Positions 1-9,681 are shown, numbered from the stretch's first letter. The stretch is 64,000 nucleotides of DNA from CATOSP01 sp965205385 (GCA_965205385.1 CBDBGS010000007.1:682001-746000), one strand, 5' to 3'. The notes: generated by a model from the letters alone, not told the origin. A program made the numbers and translations.

Positions 1-1610
1 CAAGAGGTATCATCAACCTCCAGTGGACCGAAGATAACCTTTGGGCCGTCTTCACGTGGAACCAGGGCGATGATTCCGTCAACAAGTACGAGTACCGCAG
101 CAGCAAAATATCCAACGCTTTCAGCGAAACCGACAGTTGGACCAGCATTGAGGGAAGTGTCACCACTTTCAGACACTACCCAGGGGACACGCCCACCCGG
201 TTCTACCAATTCCGGCCAGTGAACACCGACGCCGATCCGGAAGCACCCGGCCCGATAACCGACGAAACCGTCACCATCACCAACACCCCCGACCCGTCCG
301 CAGAACCGCCGACCGCGCCGCAGGGCCTGAGTGCCTCAGCCGAGTTCAGCTCCTCGCAATGGGATGGTACGGTCACCTGGACTACCCTAAGTGGCAGCTC
401 GGCCGACAAATTCCAGATGCGCCGGAGTGAAAACGACGGTGAATACAGTGATTGGGCAAACATCCCGAGCAGCAGTGCCTCAACCACCTTAGCTCTGGCG
501 TCCGCGCTCACCGCAGGCCGCAAGTACATCTTCCAGGTACGGGGCGTGGACACCACCCCGGACCCCGATGTAGATGGCGCGGTGGCAACCTCCAACTCCG
601 TCACCCCCGGTGCGCCCATCAAGTTTGTGGCGGACGCAGACCTATTTCAGGCTGCATTAGATTTATTGTGGGCTACGGGCTCTGGTTCGACCGACGGGGT
701 AACTGTAACAGGATATGAATATCGGTTCCGCGCCAGTAGCGACACTGGTTTCAGCCCATGGACGCGTGTCACCGGTAGCGGGGCCGCTGACGACGGGTAC
801 TATGACGTACCAAATTTAGCGCCCGGCACGTCCTACGACTTCCAGGTGCGGGCCGTAGGCTCGTCCGGCGGCGTCACCGACATTAAGGGTGAGCCGTCCA
901 ACATCGCCACCATAGCTATCGCCAACCCGCCGGCGACGGGCAAGCCGACGGACCTGACCGCCACGGGGGTTGCCAACGGAGTGAGGCTCACCTGGACCAA
1001 CCCTGGCGACAGCACCATTACCGTCTACCGCTACCGGAGCACTACCACTGTTGATAGCGGCACCAACGAACCCACTTTTGCAGATTCCTGGACGGCGTTC
1101 TCCAACGATGCCGCGCTCACCAAGTACACCGTAACCCGCCTCACAGCCGGGACCACCTATTACTTCCAAATCCTGGCGAACAACGCCAACGGCGACGGCC
1201 CCGAGTCCGCCACCGTGTCAGCCGCCGCGCAGGCAGCCGTAGACGGCAGTTGGAGCTACCGGGTTGACGTAAGACCCGGCGCCATTACCGCGGGCAGCGA
1301 CGACGGCTCCCAGGTGACCTTGGTCGCGACCTGGACGGCGGACTCCGCCGACGAGGGCAACATCGTCCGCCTGTCGGCCAGCGGCGCCGGCAGCGTCCAG
1401 GCCGAGGTCGAATCTGCCAGCCCGCAACTGGTCGGCTTCGGCGGCAACACCGGCGACCTGAGCTACCAGTCATCCTCCCAACCCCCCCTGGGGCATGCAC
1501 CAGTTCCGCACAGGACACCGTCGAGTGCGTCATCACGTTCACGAACAGCACCAACTTTCTCTATGCGCAGGCGACCGCCCTGGCCAAATTGTATTATTCC
1601 GTGTCTATAA
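1..1610 (+). CDS. Giant FN3-repeat surface protein, fragment 1 (5' end outside window)
   Basis: This frame is open from the left edge (first full codon at base 3), so the protein starts upstream of the window. It encodes fibronectin type III-like domains about 100 residues long, recognised by recurring 'KYEYRS', 'W..I....ST....L..G..Y.FQVR' strand motifs and D/S/T-rich linkers. The true protein leaves this frame near base 1482: the next frame continues the same protein ('CTSSAQDTVECVITFTNST'), while this frame degenerates into a P/S/R-rich tail up to its stop at 1610. FN3 arrays in bacteria are usually extracellular adhesion or polymer-binding modules. I read it as the N-terminal part of the protein carried on by the two following fragments. 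The specific ligand cannot be told. Confidence 0.8.
   Translation, partial: RGIINLQWTEDNLWAVFTWNQGDDSVNKYEYRSSKISNAFSETDSWTSIEGSVTTFRHYPGDTPTRFYQFRPVNTDADPEAPGPITDETVTITNTPDPSAEPPTAPQGLSASAEFSSSQWDGTVTWTTLSGSSADKFQMRRSENDGEYSDWANIPSSSASTTLALASALTAGRKYIFQVRGVDTTPDPDVDGAVATSNSVTPGAPIKFVADADLFQAALDLLWATGSGSTDGVTVTGYEYRFRASSDTGFSPWTRVTGSGAADDGYYDVPNLAPGTSYDFQVRAVGSSGGVTDIKGEPSNIATIAIANPPATGKPTDLTATGVANGVRLTWTNPGDSTITVYRYRSTTTVDSGTNEPTFADSWTAFSNDAALTKYTVTRLTAGTTYYFQILANNANGDGPESATVSAAAQAAVDGSWSYRVDVRPGAITAGSDDGSQVTLVATWTADSADEGNIVRLSASGAGSVQAEVESASPQLVGFGGNTGDLSYQSSSQPPLGHAPVPHRTPSSASSRSRTAPTFSMRRRPPWPNCIIPCL
1482..1488 (+). repeat. Seven-C homopolymer at a frame break
   Basis: A run of seven C sits exactly where the coding frame of the surface protein changes. 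One extra C (eight in total) would join the upstream frame (ending SYQSSSQ) to the downstream frame (PPPGACTSSAQDTVE) without a break. It could be a sequencing or assembly deletion, or a slippage-prone tract. Confidence 0.75.
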
Positions 1611-4600
1611 GCATGACCGGTTTCTCCTTGACCGCGGTCGTCAACGGCGTGGCTACCACCGCAAATACTCCGGATAGCGACCTGATCGGCAGGTTGAGCT
1701 TTAGCGAAGCCACACCGCAACCGCCCACCGGCCTGAGGGAGAAGTTGCTGGGGGACCGCCGAGTAACCCTGGAATGGGACCCTCCCCTCAACCTACAGAT
1801 CGACCGCTACCAGTACCAAAAGTCCACGACCAATACCCAGGGTGAGATCGATTGGAGCGGGTGGACCAACATGCCCGGCGCCGGCGTGGATTCGGTCGAG
1901 GCCACCGTAACCGGCCTGACCAATGATGTATCAAATTACATCCGAATAAGGGCGGTCAACGACCAGTCGGTGAGTGGGGTAAGAGAAAGCGGTCCGTCCA
2001 ATATGGTCTCCGTTATCCCCAACCCCACACCCTCAGCGCCCAGGAACCTGCAAGCAACGACGCAGAGCCGACTCGTCAGGTTGACCTGGGCCACGCCCTC
2101 CAAGCCGGAGTCGCTCACGGGCTACCAACAGCGGTGGAGCGTCGACGGCGGCGATAGCTGGGACCCCGATTGGCCGGCATCAACGACCCAGTCCTTTGGC
2201 GGTGCCGACTCCACGGCTCATTCGTCAGAAGGCCTTGTCTTCGGTACCGAGTACACCATCGAACTAAGGGCGGTCAATGATGTCGACGGGGGAGCCTTTG
2301 CCAGGGTGACCGTCACCGCCCAACCCAGGGGCAAAATCGTTGCGTTCGCCTCCGGCGAGACCTCATGCGACGGTAAGGCCGATGGCGCCGGCTTTGGGGA
2401 CGATGTCACCATAACCAACAGCGATTTCTATGCCTTCGATATCTTCGAAAAAGGTATTGATCCCACCGACGGCTCCCAGTGGTGGCACGTCGAATACCTG
2501 GAGAGCGTCTCACGCGATCTAGACGTCGTGCACCAGGCCTGGTTCCCAACGGAATGCTTCGAGCCCGTACCTTCGCACTTATCACAGGTCATCCCCGCCA
2601 CCTGGCCCCCGGTCATGGGCCAGTGGACTTTCGAGGCTAGCATCGACCCCGCGATCGACCCCGCGATCGACCCCGCGATCGACCCCGCGATCGACCCCAG
2701 TAAACTGCCCACGGGCCACGCCGGCGGGGCGATAGTTTCGTTCAAGGCCATCTACACCGTAACCAGCGGCGACCCCACGGACCTGTCCTTCGCCATCGGC
2801 GGCGACCAGCCGACAATCACCGCCACGTTGATGGGAACCGATGGCGGAAACGTAGGTTTCGGCGATGAATTTGATGGTGAGTTCGGCGAAATAGTGATCT
2901 TCGGTCCCGATAGAACGCCGACCTGCGATCTCACGGTAGACGCGGCCACGGGGACCATAGATTGTAAGTTCCCGTCTGTGGCCACGGTGTTCGGCAAGGT
3001 CTCGGCTACCCCGGACAGCTACGGCTTGACCGTCTCGTTGTCGGAGGGTCTCACTTTCGAAGCTAGAGCCAGCACCGGAGCCGGGCCGGACGAGGGACAC
3101 AAGAACTTCCCGGCGGCCTTCGCGTCCGCGGCTGACGTCGGAACGCTCAACCTGGAACTCGCGGTCGTCCCCGGTGTTCCCGAAGCCCCCGAGAACCTGG
3201 CGGCTACTGGCGGAAACAGCCGGGTTACACTGAATTGGGCCAACCCGGACAACCAGAACATCACCGGGTACGAGTACCAGCAGACTCAGACGCCCCCCGG
3301 CATAACGCTGCGGTGGCCCGCCGGTGACGATACGGTCGCCAAGTACCAGTACCGGCACACCACCACCGAGCCGGGCATAGTCATAACCTGGCCGTACACA
3401 CGCGGAAAGGACAAATACGAGTACCGACATACCACGACCGAGCCCGGTATCACCCTGACCTGGGAAAACCCGGGCGACGACACCATATCGGGGTACCACT
3501 ACCAGCAAACCACCGTTCTCGACCCGAACAATCCGGTCCCAGACCCCTCCGGGACCTGGACGCTGATACGCGATAGCACCGCTACGACCACCGGCTACAA
3601 GGTAACTGGGCTTGTCCTTGACAAGGCGTACTACTTCGAGGTCCGGCCGGACAGGAGCGGCGAAGCGGGCGAGTCGGTGACCTTGACCAGTCAGACGATC
3701 CAAGGCTTCCCGACGCGGGATGGCGGATGGGTGGACGTCCCTGATATCGGTGATTTGTCGGGGAGTCCCCTCATGGCCAGCGCCAAGTTCACGGGCTTGG
3801 ACGGCGACGCTGACCCCTATTTCGAGGTCCGGGCCGTAGTGGACGGGGATTCTGAGGCTGCTGTAACCCCTACCCAGGCTGATGTGAACTTCGACGGCGC
3901 CACCTGGACGGACATTCCCCAGAGCAGCCACGGCGAAGCGAACCGATCAACCTACAAGGTGACTGCCGACGAGATTTCGTCACTGGACCTGCGCAGTCCC
4001 AACTACTTCGAAGTGCGGATTTCGGCTCTCCAAGTAGGGGCCACCATCGATGCCACCGAGGCCGCGACCGTGACCCTCACCTGGAACGATCCGAGCGACA
4101 GCACCATCACCGAATGGCAACACCGCCATAGCACGGACGGGAAGTTCCAGCCAGATGGTTCGGACTGGATGAACATTGACTCCAGCAGCGCTGCGACGAC
4201 CACTTTCGCACCCACCAACGTCGACCTGAGCACACCGAATTTCTGGCAGATACGGCCTTATCGTACCGACACGGGTGGAGACGCGGTATCTTTCATCGTT
4301 GACGCGGACGTCGCCCTGTCCTGGGACGATCCCTCGGATTCCACCATCGAGTCGTACCAATACCGCGATAACGCCAACGGTGGCAACGCCTGGACCGACA
4401 TTCCGGGAAGCACCGCCACTACCGTCACCCACACGGTGCAAGACATCGATCTCACTACCTCCCACTCCTACGAGGTACGGGGAGTGAAGGCGGAGGAAGG
4501 CGACCCGGTGACCCCCAGACTATCCATCGAATACTTCAACAGAATCACCGGGTGGACAGCCCTGCCCCACACCGGGCCGGAAAGCGGCAAACTCAGCGGC

Positions 4601-7600
4601 ACAATCACCGGCCTGGACAACGGTACGACCTACTATTTCCGCATCCGTGGGGAGACCGACGGCGGGGAAGGCCCCGTGTCGAACACCGCCAGCGCGACCA
4701 CCGTCCTCGGCCCGCCCGCCGCCCCCACAGGCCTGACGGCCGAGTCGGGCAGCACAGTCACCGAGGTCATTCTTGCATGGGACCACCCGGGCGCTAGCGA
4801 CGTCGCAGGATACGAGTACCGCCAGACCACGGCGTGGAAGGCGGTCCTGACCTGGGCCGACCCGAACGATGCTGATATCACCGGGTGGCAATACCGACAC
4901 AGCACAGACGGCGGCGCCAACTACGGCGATTGGACGAATATAACCCCGTCTGACGCCAGTAGCACGACTACCACGATCACCGATATCGACCCCGACGCAG
5001 ACAATGATTTCGAAGTCCGCCCGGTCAAGGCAGGCGGCGACCAGCCCAATGTGACCTTAGATACCGAGGAGATTACCGGCGACTTCGAGAATTCCAGGTG
5101 GCGGTCTGTCACCTGGACCCCCATGGTCCCAGGTGTGGACGCAACCGCAGTCCAGAGGGTCCCCAGGCTAAACCTTCGCAACAATACTTACGACTTTGAA
5201 GTTCGCAAGGTCGGAGGCGCCAACGCCGGGGACTTGCTTGACTTCACCCAGCGCTACCTGGGGTTAGTGACCCTTTCCTGGCACAATCCGGGAGACTCCA
5301 CCATTACCAGGTATGAAATCCGTGCCAATGAGTCCGGTAACTTTGCGGTTGACGATTCCGATTGGCTAATCATTGGCTCCAGTAACGCCAGCACCGTCAC
5401 CTTTACCATGAACGATGTGACCGCCGAGTATGTTGACGCCGCTGACGTCAGGTCCGACCCGGTGACCAGCTTCCAAATCCGGGCCGTCAACCAGAGGCCT
5501 GGCGACAACCCGGTGGACAACCCCGTCGACCAACCCGGCGATGCTTCGGAAACGGTCCAGGCCAACCCCGGCCTACCCTTGCCAGACCCTACCGGCCTGC
5601 GAGCAACCTACGACGGCAATACCGGAGAGATTTCCGTTGAGTTCAGGGCCCCGGAGTACACTAGTCCCAGATTTGAGATACGCCGCAAGAACGTCACTAC
5701 CAACGCGCCGGAGGAGAGTGACTCCACGGACACGGTGCCTCACATTTTCCCCGTCAACGGGTCCTTCGGCGATTACCTGATCCGTGTCCGTGCAAGTCAC
5801 AACTTCGGCCCCTGGTCGGCTTTGGTAGGTCCGGTAACGGTCACCGCCACGGCCTTCCCTGAGGGAACAACAACGACCCGCGAGGTGGACGCAAACGCGG
5901 GCATTGGAGCCGAGGTTGGCAAGCCCCTCGCGGCTTTGATGCCGGAGAACCTGGACGTGACCTACTCCATAACCGGGGTTGGCGGCCTCTTCGAGATTGA
6001 TAGTGGCGGCCAGATCACCATCGCCGGTGACGTGTCGGCCCGCGCTTACCGGGCAAAGGTGACCGCCATCTTGACGGAGAGCGCGTACCCTTACACCGAA
6101 CGCGGGTGCGGTTCCATAGCCGTCACCATAACCGTCACCTCCCAGGGCCAGTGGCGGCAGTACGGCAAACTGACCGCTTCTGACGGTGCCGAGGGAGACC
6201 GGCTAGGTGACTCGCTTGCGCTTGACCCGGTCACCGGTACCATCGTATCCGGCGCGCCGAAGGTTGGCGATTCCGCTGGCGCCGTGTACGTCTTCGATGG
6301 GCCCGACGACACCAGCCCTGCCAAGCTGACGCCGCCGACAGCCGCCAGCGACGAGCTGTTCGGCATGACTGTGGCAGTGGACGGGGATGTCGTCGTGGTC
6401 GGCACCCGATGCCAATGCGCGGACGCCAAGGTATACGTCTACAAGAAGCCTGCTACTGGTTGGGCCACCACCAGCACGCCCACGGCCACCCTCACCGTCG
6501 CTGCCAATACAACAGACGTGGACTTCGGTGAAGGGCTGGTGATCAGCGGGGACAACATCATCGTCGGGGCGTTTGGGTACGATGACGATACGACCCCGGT
6601 GGCCGGAGCGGTCTACGTCTTCAACAAGCAGGCCGACGCCGATTGGGCCGACATGACTGTCCCAACCGCCAGGCTAACCGCGTCGGACGCCGGTGTTAAG
6701 GCCGGCCTGGGCTGGTGGCAGGCGGTTGACGGCGACGATATCGTCGCCGGTGATGTGATCGGCGATGCGGTCTACGTCTTTACTAAGACGGGTGACACAT
6801 GGACCACGGGCACCGAGACATCCAAGGTGATTCCCTCAGATCCGGGAGAGAGGCGCGCGTTCGGCATCTCGGTTGACATCGACGGCGACACCATGGTCGT
6901 CGGCGACAGTGAATACCTCATCCGCGAAGGCGCGGTGCAAGACAAACCAGGCGTAGCCTACGTGTTCACCCGGTCGGGAGGCAACTGGACCCAGACCGCG
7001 AAGCTGACCGGAATCGGACTGGACGCTGGCGATGCGTTTGGCTTTGCCTCGGCTATCAACGGCGACACGATAGCCGTAGGCCAGATCCTCCCAGGCGACA
7101 ATTATGACTCGGGGGCGGTGCACGTTTACGAAAGGCGGGGTAGCCGGTGGTCATCGTCCCTCGTGCCATACGTCCTGAGGTCGTCCGATCCTCCGGCGCC
7201 CCAGGCCATGGGCCATTCGGTGGTCTTGAACGAGGACCTGTTGATTGCCGGTGCTACACAGGCCGACGGTAAGGGAGCATTATATGTCTTCAGAAAGATC
7301 CCTCAGGTCGTAGACTCCGAGGGCAACGACGTACCGTCGCCCGGTATGGTGGACCTCGTCCGGTCGAATGAAGCCAAGACCGTGTCCTCGCCCAACGGCA
7401 GAGTCACCGTCACCGTCCCCGCGGGCAGTCGTGCCGATGACTACTTGCTTGCCGTCGACTCCAACAACGGCGACTGTACCAATCAGGGCGCACCGCAGTC
7501 ATCGGGGCAGGTGGTGCGTGTCTGCGGAGACGCGAACCTGTACAACTACCTGGACGGGACACCGGTGGAGACGACTACTGTAGATGGGGAGGATGTCGTC

Positions 7601-7954
7601 ACCATAACCGGTGACGCAACCATCTCCATAAACCTGGGCTTCTCCAACCAGAGCAACTTCAGGGTATTCAAGCGGAACGCCCCCGGAGAAGCCTGGGTGG
7701 AGGTCTTCGGGTGCCCCAACGAAGGCGAAACAGGGGAGTGCTACAACCCCGACCCCGACCGGGGCACCGTAATCAACATAGGAGGCATCAACAGCTTCAG
7801 CCAGTACGCCGTAATGGCTCGGAGGCCTGCGGTGAAGCCTCAGCCAGACCCGGAGCCTCCAACGGACTCAAGGGCCTTCCGGAGTCCCTGGCGGTGTTAC
7901 TACTTCGATACCGACACCGGCGTACATACCTCCCAAGTTCGACGAGGGCAGTAA
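1589..7954 (+). CDS. Giant FN3/cadherin/FG-GAP surface protein, fragment 2
   Basis: This is the central part of the surface protein. Coding in this frame is clearly continuous from about 1484, upstream of the first in-frame start (GTG, 1589). In order it carries: many FN3-like repeats (about 1720-5860), some only 60-70 residues long; a 12-bp tandem repeat giving IDPA units (about residues 352-370); a cadherin-like segment (about 5870-6150); about seven FG-GAP/integrin-alpha-like blades (about 6150-7290, recurring 'G.AYVF', 'DGDTMVVG', 'FG.S..I.GD'); and a beta-sandwich block ending 'INSFSQYAVMARR' (about 7300-7830). The last residues (AFRSPWRCYYFD onwards) look out of frame; coding continues in the next frame from about 7872. 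Likely an extracellular adhesin or scaffold. No enzymatic motif is seen. Confidence 0.8.
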   Translation: MYYSVSISMTGFSLTAVVNGVATTANTPDSDLIGRLSFSEATPQPPTGLREKLLGDRRVTLEWDPPLNLQIDRYQYQKSTTNTQGEIDWSGWTNMPGAGVDSVEATVTGLTNDVSNYIRIRAVNDQSVSGVRESGPSNMVSVIPNPTPSAPRNLQATTQSRLVRLTWATPSKPESLTGYQQRWSVDGGDSWDPDWPASTTQSFGGADSTAHSSEGLVFGTEYTIELRAVNDVDGGAFARVTVTAQPRGKIVAFASGETSCDGKADGAGFGDDVTITNSDFYAFDIFEKGIDPTDGSQWWHVEYLESVSRDLDVVHQAWFPTECFEPVPSHLSQVIPATWPPVMGQWTFEASIDPAIDPAIDPAIDPAIDPSKLPTGHAGGAIVSFKAIYTVTSGDPTDLSFAIGGDQPTITATLMGTDGGNVGFGDEFDGEFGEIVIFGPDRTPTCDLTVDAATGTIDCKFPSVATVFGKVSATPDSYGLTVSLSEGLTFEARASTGAGPDEGHKNFPAAFASAADVGTLNLELAVVPGVPEAPENLAATGGNSRVTLNWANPDNQNITGYEYQQTQTPPGITLRWPAGDDTVAKYQYRHTTTEPGIVITWPYTRGKDKYEYRHTTTEPGITLTWENPGDDTISGYHYQQTTVLDPNNPVPDPSGTWTLIRDSTATTTGYKVTGLVLDKAYYFEVRPDRSGEAGESVTLTSQTIQGFPTRDGGWVDVPDIGDLSGSPLMASAKFTGLDGDADPYFEVRAVVDGDSEAAVTPTQADVNFDGATWTDIPQSSHGEANRSTYKVTADEISSLDLRSPNYFEVRISALQVGATIDATEAATVTLTWNDPSDSTITEWQHRHSTDGKFQPDGSDWMNIDSSSAATTTFAPTNVDLSTPNFWQIRPYRTDTGGDAVSFIVDADVALSWDDPSDSTIESYQYRDNANGGNAWTDIPGSTATTVTHTVQDIDLTTSHSYEVRGVKAEEGDPVTPRLSIEYFNRITGWTALPHTGPESGKLSGTITGLDNGTTYYFRIRGETDGGEGPVSNTASATTVLGPPAAPTGLTAESGSTVTEVILAWDHPGASDVAGYEYRQTTAWKAVLTWADPNDADITGWQYRHSTDGGANYGDWTNITPSDASSTTTTITDIDPDADNDFEVRPVKAGGDQPNVTLDTEEITGDFENSRWRSVTWTPMVPGVDATAVQRVPRLNLRNNTYDFEVRKVGGANAGDLLDFTQRYLGLVTLSWHNPGDSTITRYEIRANESGNFAVDDSDWLIIGSSNASTVTFTMNDVTAEYVDAADVRSDPVTSFQIRAVNQRPGDNPVDNPVDQPGDASETVQANPGLPLPDPTGLRATYDGNTGEISVEFRAPEYTSPRFEIRRKNVTTNAPEESDSTDTVPHIFPVNGSFGDYLIRVRASHNFGPWSALVGPVTVTATAFPEGTTTTREVDANAGIGAEVGKPLAALMPENLDVTYSITGVGGLFEIDSGGQITIAGDVSARAYRAKVTAILTESAYPYTERGCGSIAVTITVTSQGQWRQYGKLTASDGAEGDRLGDSLALDPVTGTIVSGAPKVGDSAGAVYVFDGPDDTSPAKLTPPTAASDELFGMTVAVDGDVVVVGTRCQCADAKVYVYKKPATGWATTSTPTATLTVAANTTDVDFGEGLVISGDNIIVGAFGYDDDTTPVAGAVYVFNKQADADWADMTVPTARLTASDAGVKAGLGWWQAVDGDDIVAGDVIGDAVYVFTKTGDTWTTGTETSKVIPSDPGERRAFGISVDIDGDTMVVGDSEYLIREGAVQDKPGVAYVFTRSGGNWTQTAKLTGIGLDAGDAFGFASAINGDTIAVGQILPGDNYDSGAVHVYERRGSRWSSSLVPYVLRSSDPPAPQAMGHSVVLNEDLLIAGATQADGKGALYVFRKIPQVVDSEGNDVPSPGMVDLVRSNEAKTVSSPNGRVTVTVPAGSRADDYLLAVDSNNGDCTNQGAPQSSGQVVRVCGDANLYNYLDGTPVETTTVDGEDVVTITGDATISINLGFSNQSNFRVFKRNAPGEAWVEVFGCPNEGETGECYNPDPDRGTVINIGGINSFSQYAVMARRPAVKPQPDPEPPTDSRAFRSPWRCYYFDTDTGVHTSQVRRGQ
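2642..2698 (+). repeat. 12-bp in-frame tandem repeat (IDPA), about 4.75 copies
   Basis: The unit atcgaccccgcg is repeated without any mismatch, encoding IDPAIDPAIDPAIDPAIDP. Perfect identity and a length divisible by three mean copy number could change without shifting the frame. It lies in a linker between domains. Confidence 0.95.
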
Positions 7955-7997
7955 TGCCACTCGGTCGGTACCGGAGAACAGTCCCGCGGGTACCAGG

Positions 7998-9455
7998 GTG
8001 GGCAACCCTGTGGTAGCCCGGGACACCCACCTACTGAAGGTCACATATTCCAAGACGGGACCCGACGCCCATCTCTTCGATGTCGCCTCGCAGACCGGTC
8101 AGATCTTCGTGAAGCGAGGGACCTCACCCGATTATGAGTCTCCAAAGAAAGTCTACATGCTTGACGTTGTTGCGAACACCGGCAAGGCCGACCCGTCCAG
8201 CATCAGGATCATCATCAGTGTGACCAACGTTCCCGAACCGGGTAGCGTTACCCTATCCCCGGACGGTGCCGGTGAGCTCGGTCCCGAGCTCACCGGCACC
8301 CTCTCCGACCCTGACGGCGGCGTCACCGGCGTGTCCTGGCAGTGGCAGCGGTCCTCCGACGGTAGGGCGTGGAACGACATACCAGGCGCAACATCGGGCA
8401 GCTACACGCCCACCGAAGCCGACCGAGGGATGATGCTGCGGGCCAGCATCAGCTACAACGACGCCGCTGCAGCCGGGATCAACCTCGTAAGTATGGGCAC
8501 CGGCGCCGTCCCTGAAAGGACGCCGATCCTTGACCTGCCGGGTAACATCACCCTGTCCCCTGAAGGTACTCCGGAAGTTGGAACAGAAATTACCGCAACC
8601 CTTACCGACCCAGACGGTGGAGTCACCGGGGAGACGTGGCAGTGGCAGCGGTCCGCCGACGGGGTGACCTGGACCGCCATCGACGGCGCATCGACGGCGA
8701 GCTATACGCCAATCGAGTCCGACGTTGGGATGATGCTGCGCGCCAACGTCAGCTACAGCGACGCGGTTGCGGCGGGGGTCAGCCTGGTGAGTGCGACCAC
8801 CGAGGCCGTGGCTGAAATGCCAGCCCCTGACCGGCCAGGCAGCGTGACCCTGTCTCCCGAGGGTACCCCGGAGATAGGCAAGGCGATTACCGTCACGGTA
8901 ACGGACCCCGACGGAGAGGTCACGGGGGAGATTTGGCAGTGGCAGCGGTCTGCCGATGGTGTGACTTGGACCGATATCGACGGCGCGACAACGGAGAGGT
9001 ACACCCCGACCGAGTCCGACGCCGGAATGATGCTGCGGGCCAACGTCAGCTACAACGATGCGGTTGCAACTGGCGTCAACGCTATGGGCACGAATACCGA
9101 GGCGGTGGCTGCGGGTCCGGCTCCGGAGCTGGAAACGCCGACCCCGACTCCTACCCCGCCATCACCTCCGGTCAGGCCGGCTACGCCGACTCCGACGCCG
9201 GCGCTGCCCGTGGTCCCGCCGTCCGAGCCTGCGCCGACACCAACGGCGACCATGTTGCCTACGCCGCCTCCCACCGACGTGCCACCGACGCCAACTGCGG
9301 TTACGGTAGAATTGACGCCGACGGAAGCGCCCACTACCGTGACTCCTGAGGAGGAAGGGGGGTTCCCGGCGTGGCTGATCGTCGTGATCATCATCGGAGC
9401 GGTGATCATAATCGCCGGGATCATCATCATCGTCAGGTCGCGAATGCAGCAGTAG
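7998..9455 (+). CDS. Giant surface protein, fragment 3: Ig-like repeats, stalk and membrane anchor
   Basis: This is the C-terminal part of the surface protein. In-frame coding can be followed upstream to about 7872 (PPKFDEGSNATRSVPENSP), so the GTG at 7998 is only the first start codon, with no convincing ribosome site. Order: a cadherin-like domain (to about 8220); three Ig-like repeats of about 90 residues at a 99-100 residue period (8238-8510, 8538-8807, 8835-9107), each with 'W.WQRS.DG..W..I.GA....YTP...D.GMMLRA..SY.DA'; a Pro/Thr stalk (about 9117-9345); and one transmembrane helix (PAWLIVVIIIGAVIIIAGII) with a short basic tail RSRMQQ. It therefore anchors in the membrane with the repeats outside. 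No LPXTG sorting signal is present. Confidence 0.82.
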   Translation: MGNPVVARDTHLLKVTYSKTGPDAHLFDVASQTGQIFVKRGTSPDYESPKKVYMLDVVANTGKADPSSIRIIISVTNVPEPGSVTLSPDGAGELGPELTGTLSDPDGGVTGVSWQWQRSSDGRAWNDIPGATSGSYTPTEADRGMMLRASISYNDAAAAGINLVSMGTGAVPERTPILDLPGNITLSPEGTPEVGTEITATLTDPDGGVTGETWQWQRSADGVTWTAIDGASTASYTPIESDVGMMLRANVSYSDAVAAGVSLVSATTEAVAEMPAPDRPGSVTLSPEGTPEIGKAITVTVTDPDGEVTGEIWQWQRSADGVTWTDIDGATTERYTPTESDAGMMLRANVSYNDAVATGVNAMGTNTEAVAAGPAPELETPTPTPTPPSPPVRPATPTPTPALPVVPPSEPAPTPTATMLPTPPPTDVPPTPTAVTVELTPTEAPTTVTPEEEGGFPAWLIVVIIIGAVIIIAGIIIIVRSRMQQ

Positions 9456-9485
9456 CCGAGACCTGCTAGACCTAAGGTGGTTCCG

Positions 9486-9520
9486 GACCGGGGGCTTCAA
9501 CGAAGCCCCCGGTCTTTTTT
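9486..9520 (+). terminator. Rho-independent terminator of the surface protein gene
   Basis: A perfect 13-bp stem (gaccgggggcttc / gaagcccccggtc) with a 3-nt loop is followed directly by six T, 31 bp after the stop codon. This is the strongest terminator seen in the window. Confidence 0.95.
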
Positions 9521-9661
9521 CAACTACACAGGCCCCAGGGGCCTCGAACATCAGATCAATCCAGGCCAGAGAATAAAGGGAGCAGTCCAGGTAAAATGCC
9601 GACCAAATTCAGAGAAAGCATCCAGGCGGGGTTTCAGCTAGATATTGGCAAACACCAAAAT

Positions 9662-9681
9662 CCCCCTTTTGCAAAAGGGGG
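9662..9681. repeat. Palindromic C5T4-type hairpin, possible terminator of the FAH gene
   Basis: The perfect 20-bp palindrome cccccttttgcaaaaggggg lies 24 bp beyond the stop of the FAH gene on the minus strand, where it is followed by ATTTT, so it could terminate that transcript. Near-copies occur at 31636-31655 and, more degenerate, at 27213-27230 and around 31794-31817, so it belongs to a dispersed family. Confidence 0.7.

Noticed and set aside
2642..2698. CRISPR-like array
   Set aside because: It is a 12-bp in-frame coding repeat with no spacers; no cas genes are in the window.
2582..3931. Long minus-strand reading frame (449 codons) inside the surface protein
   Set aside because: Antisense of repetitive FN3 coding; Gly/Arg/Val-rich composition and no family features.
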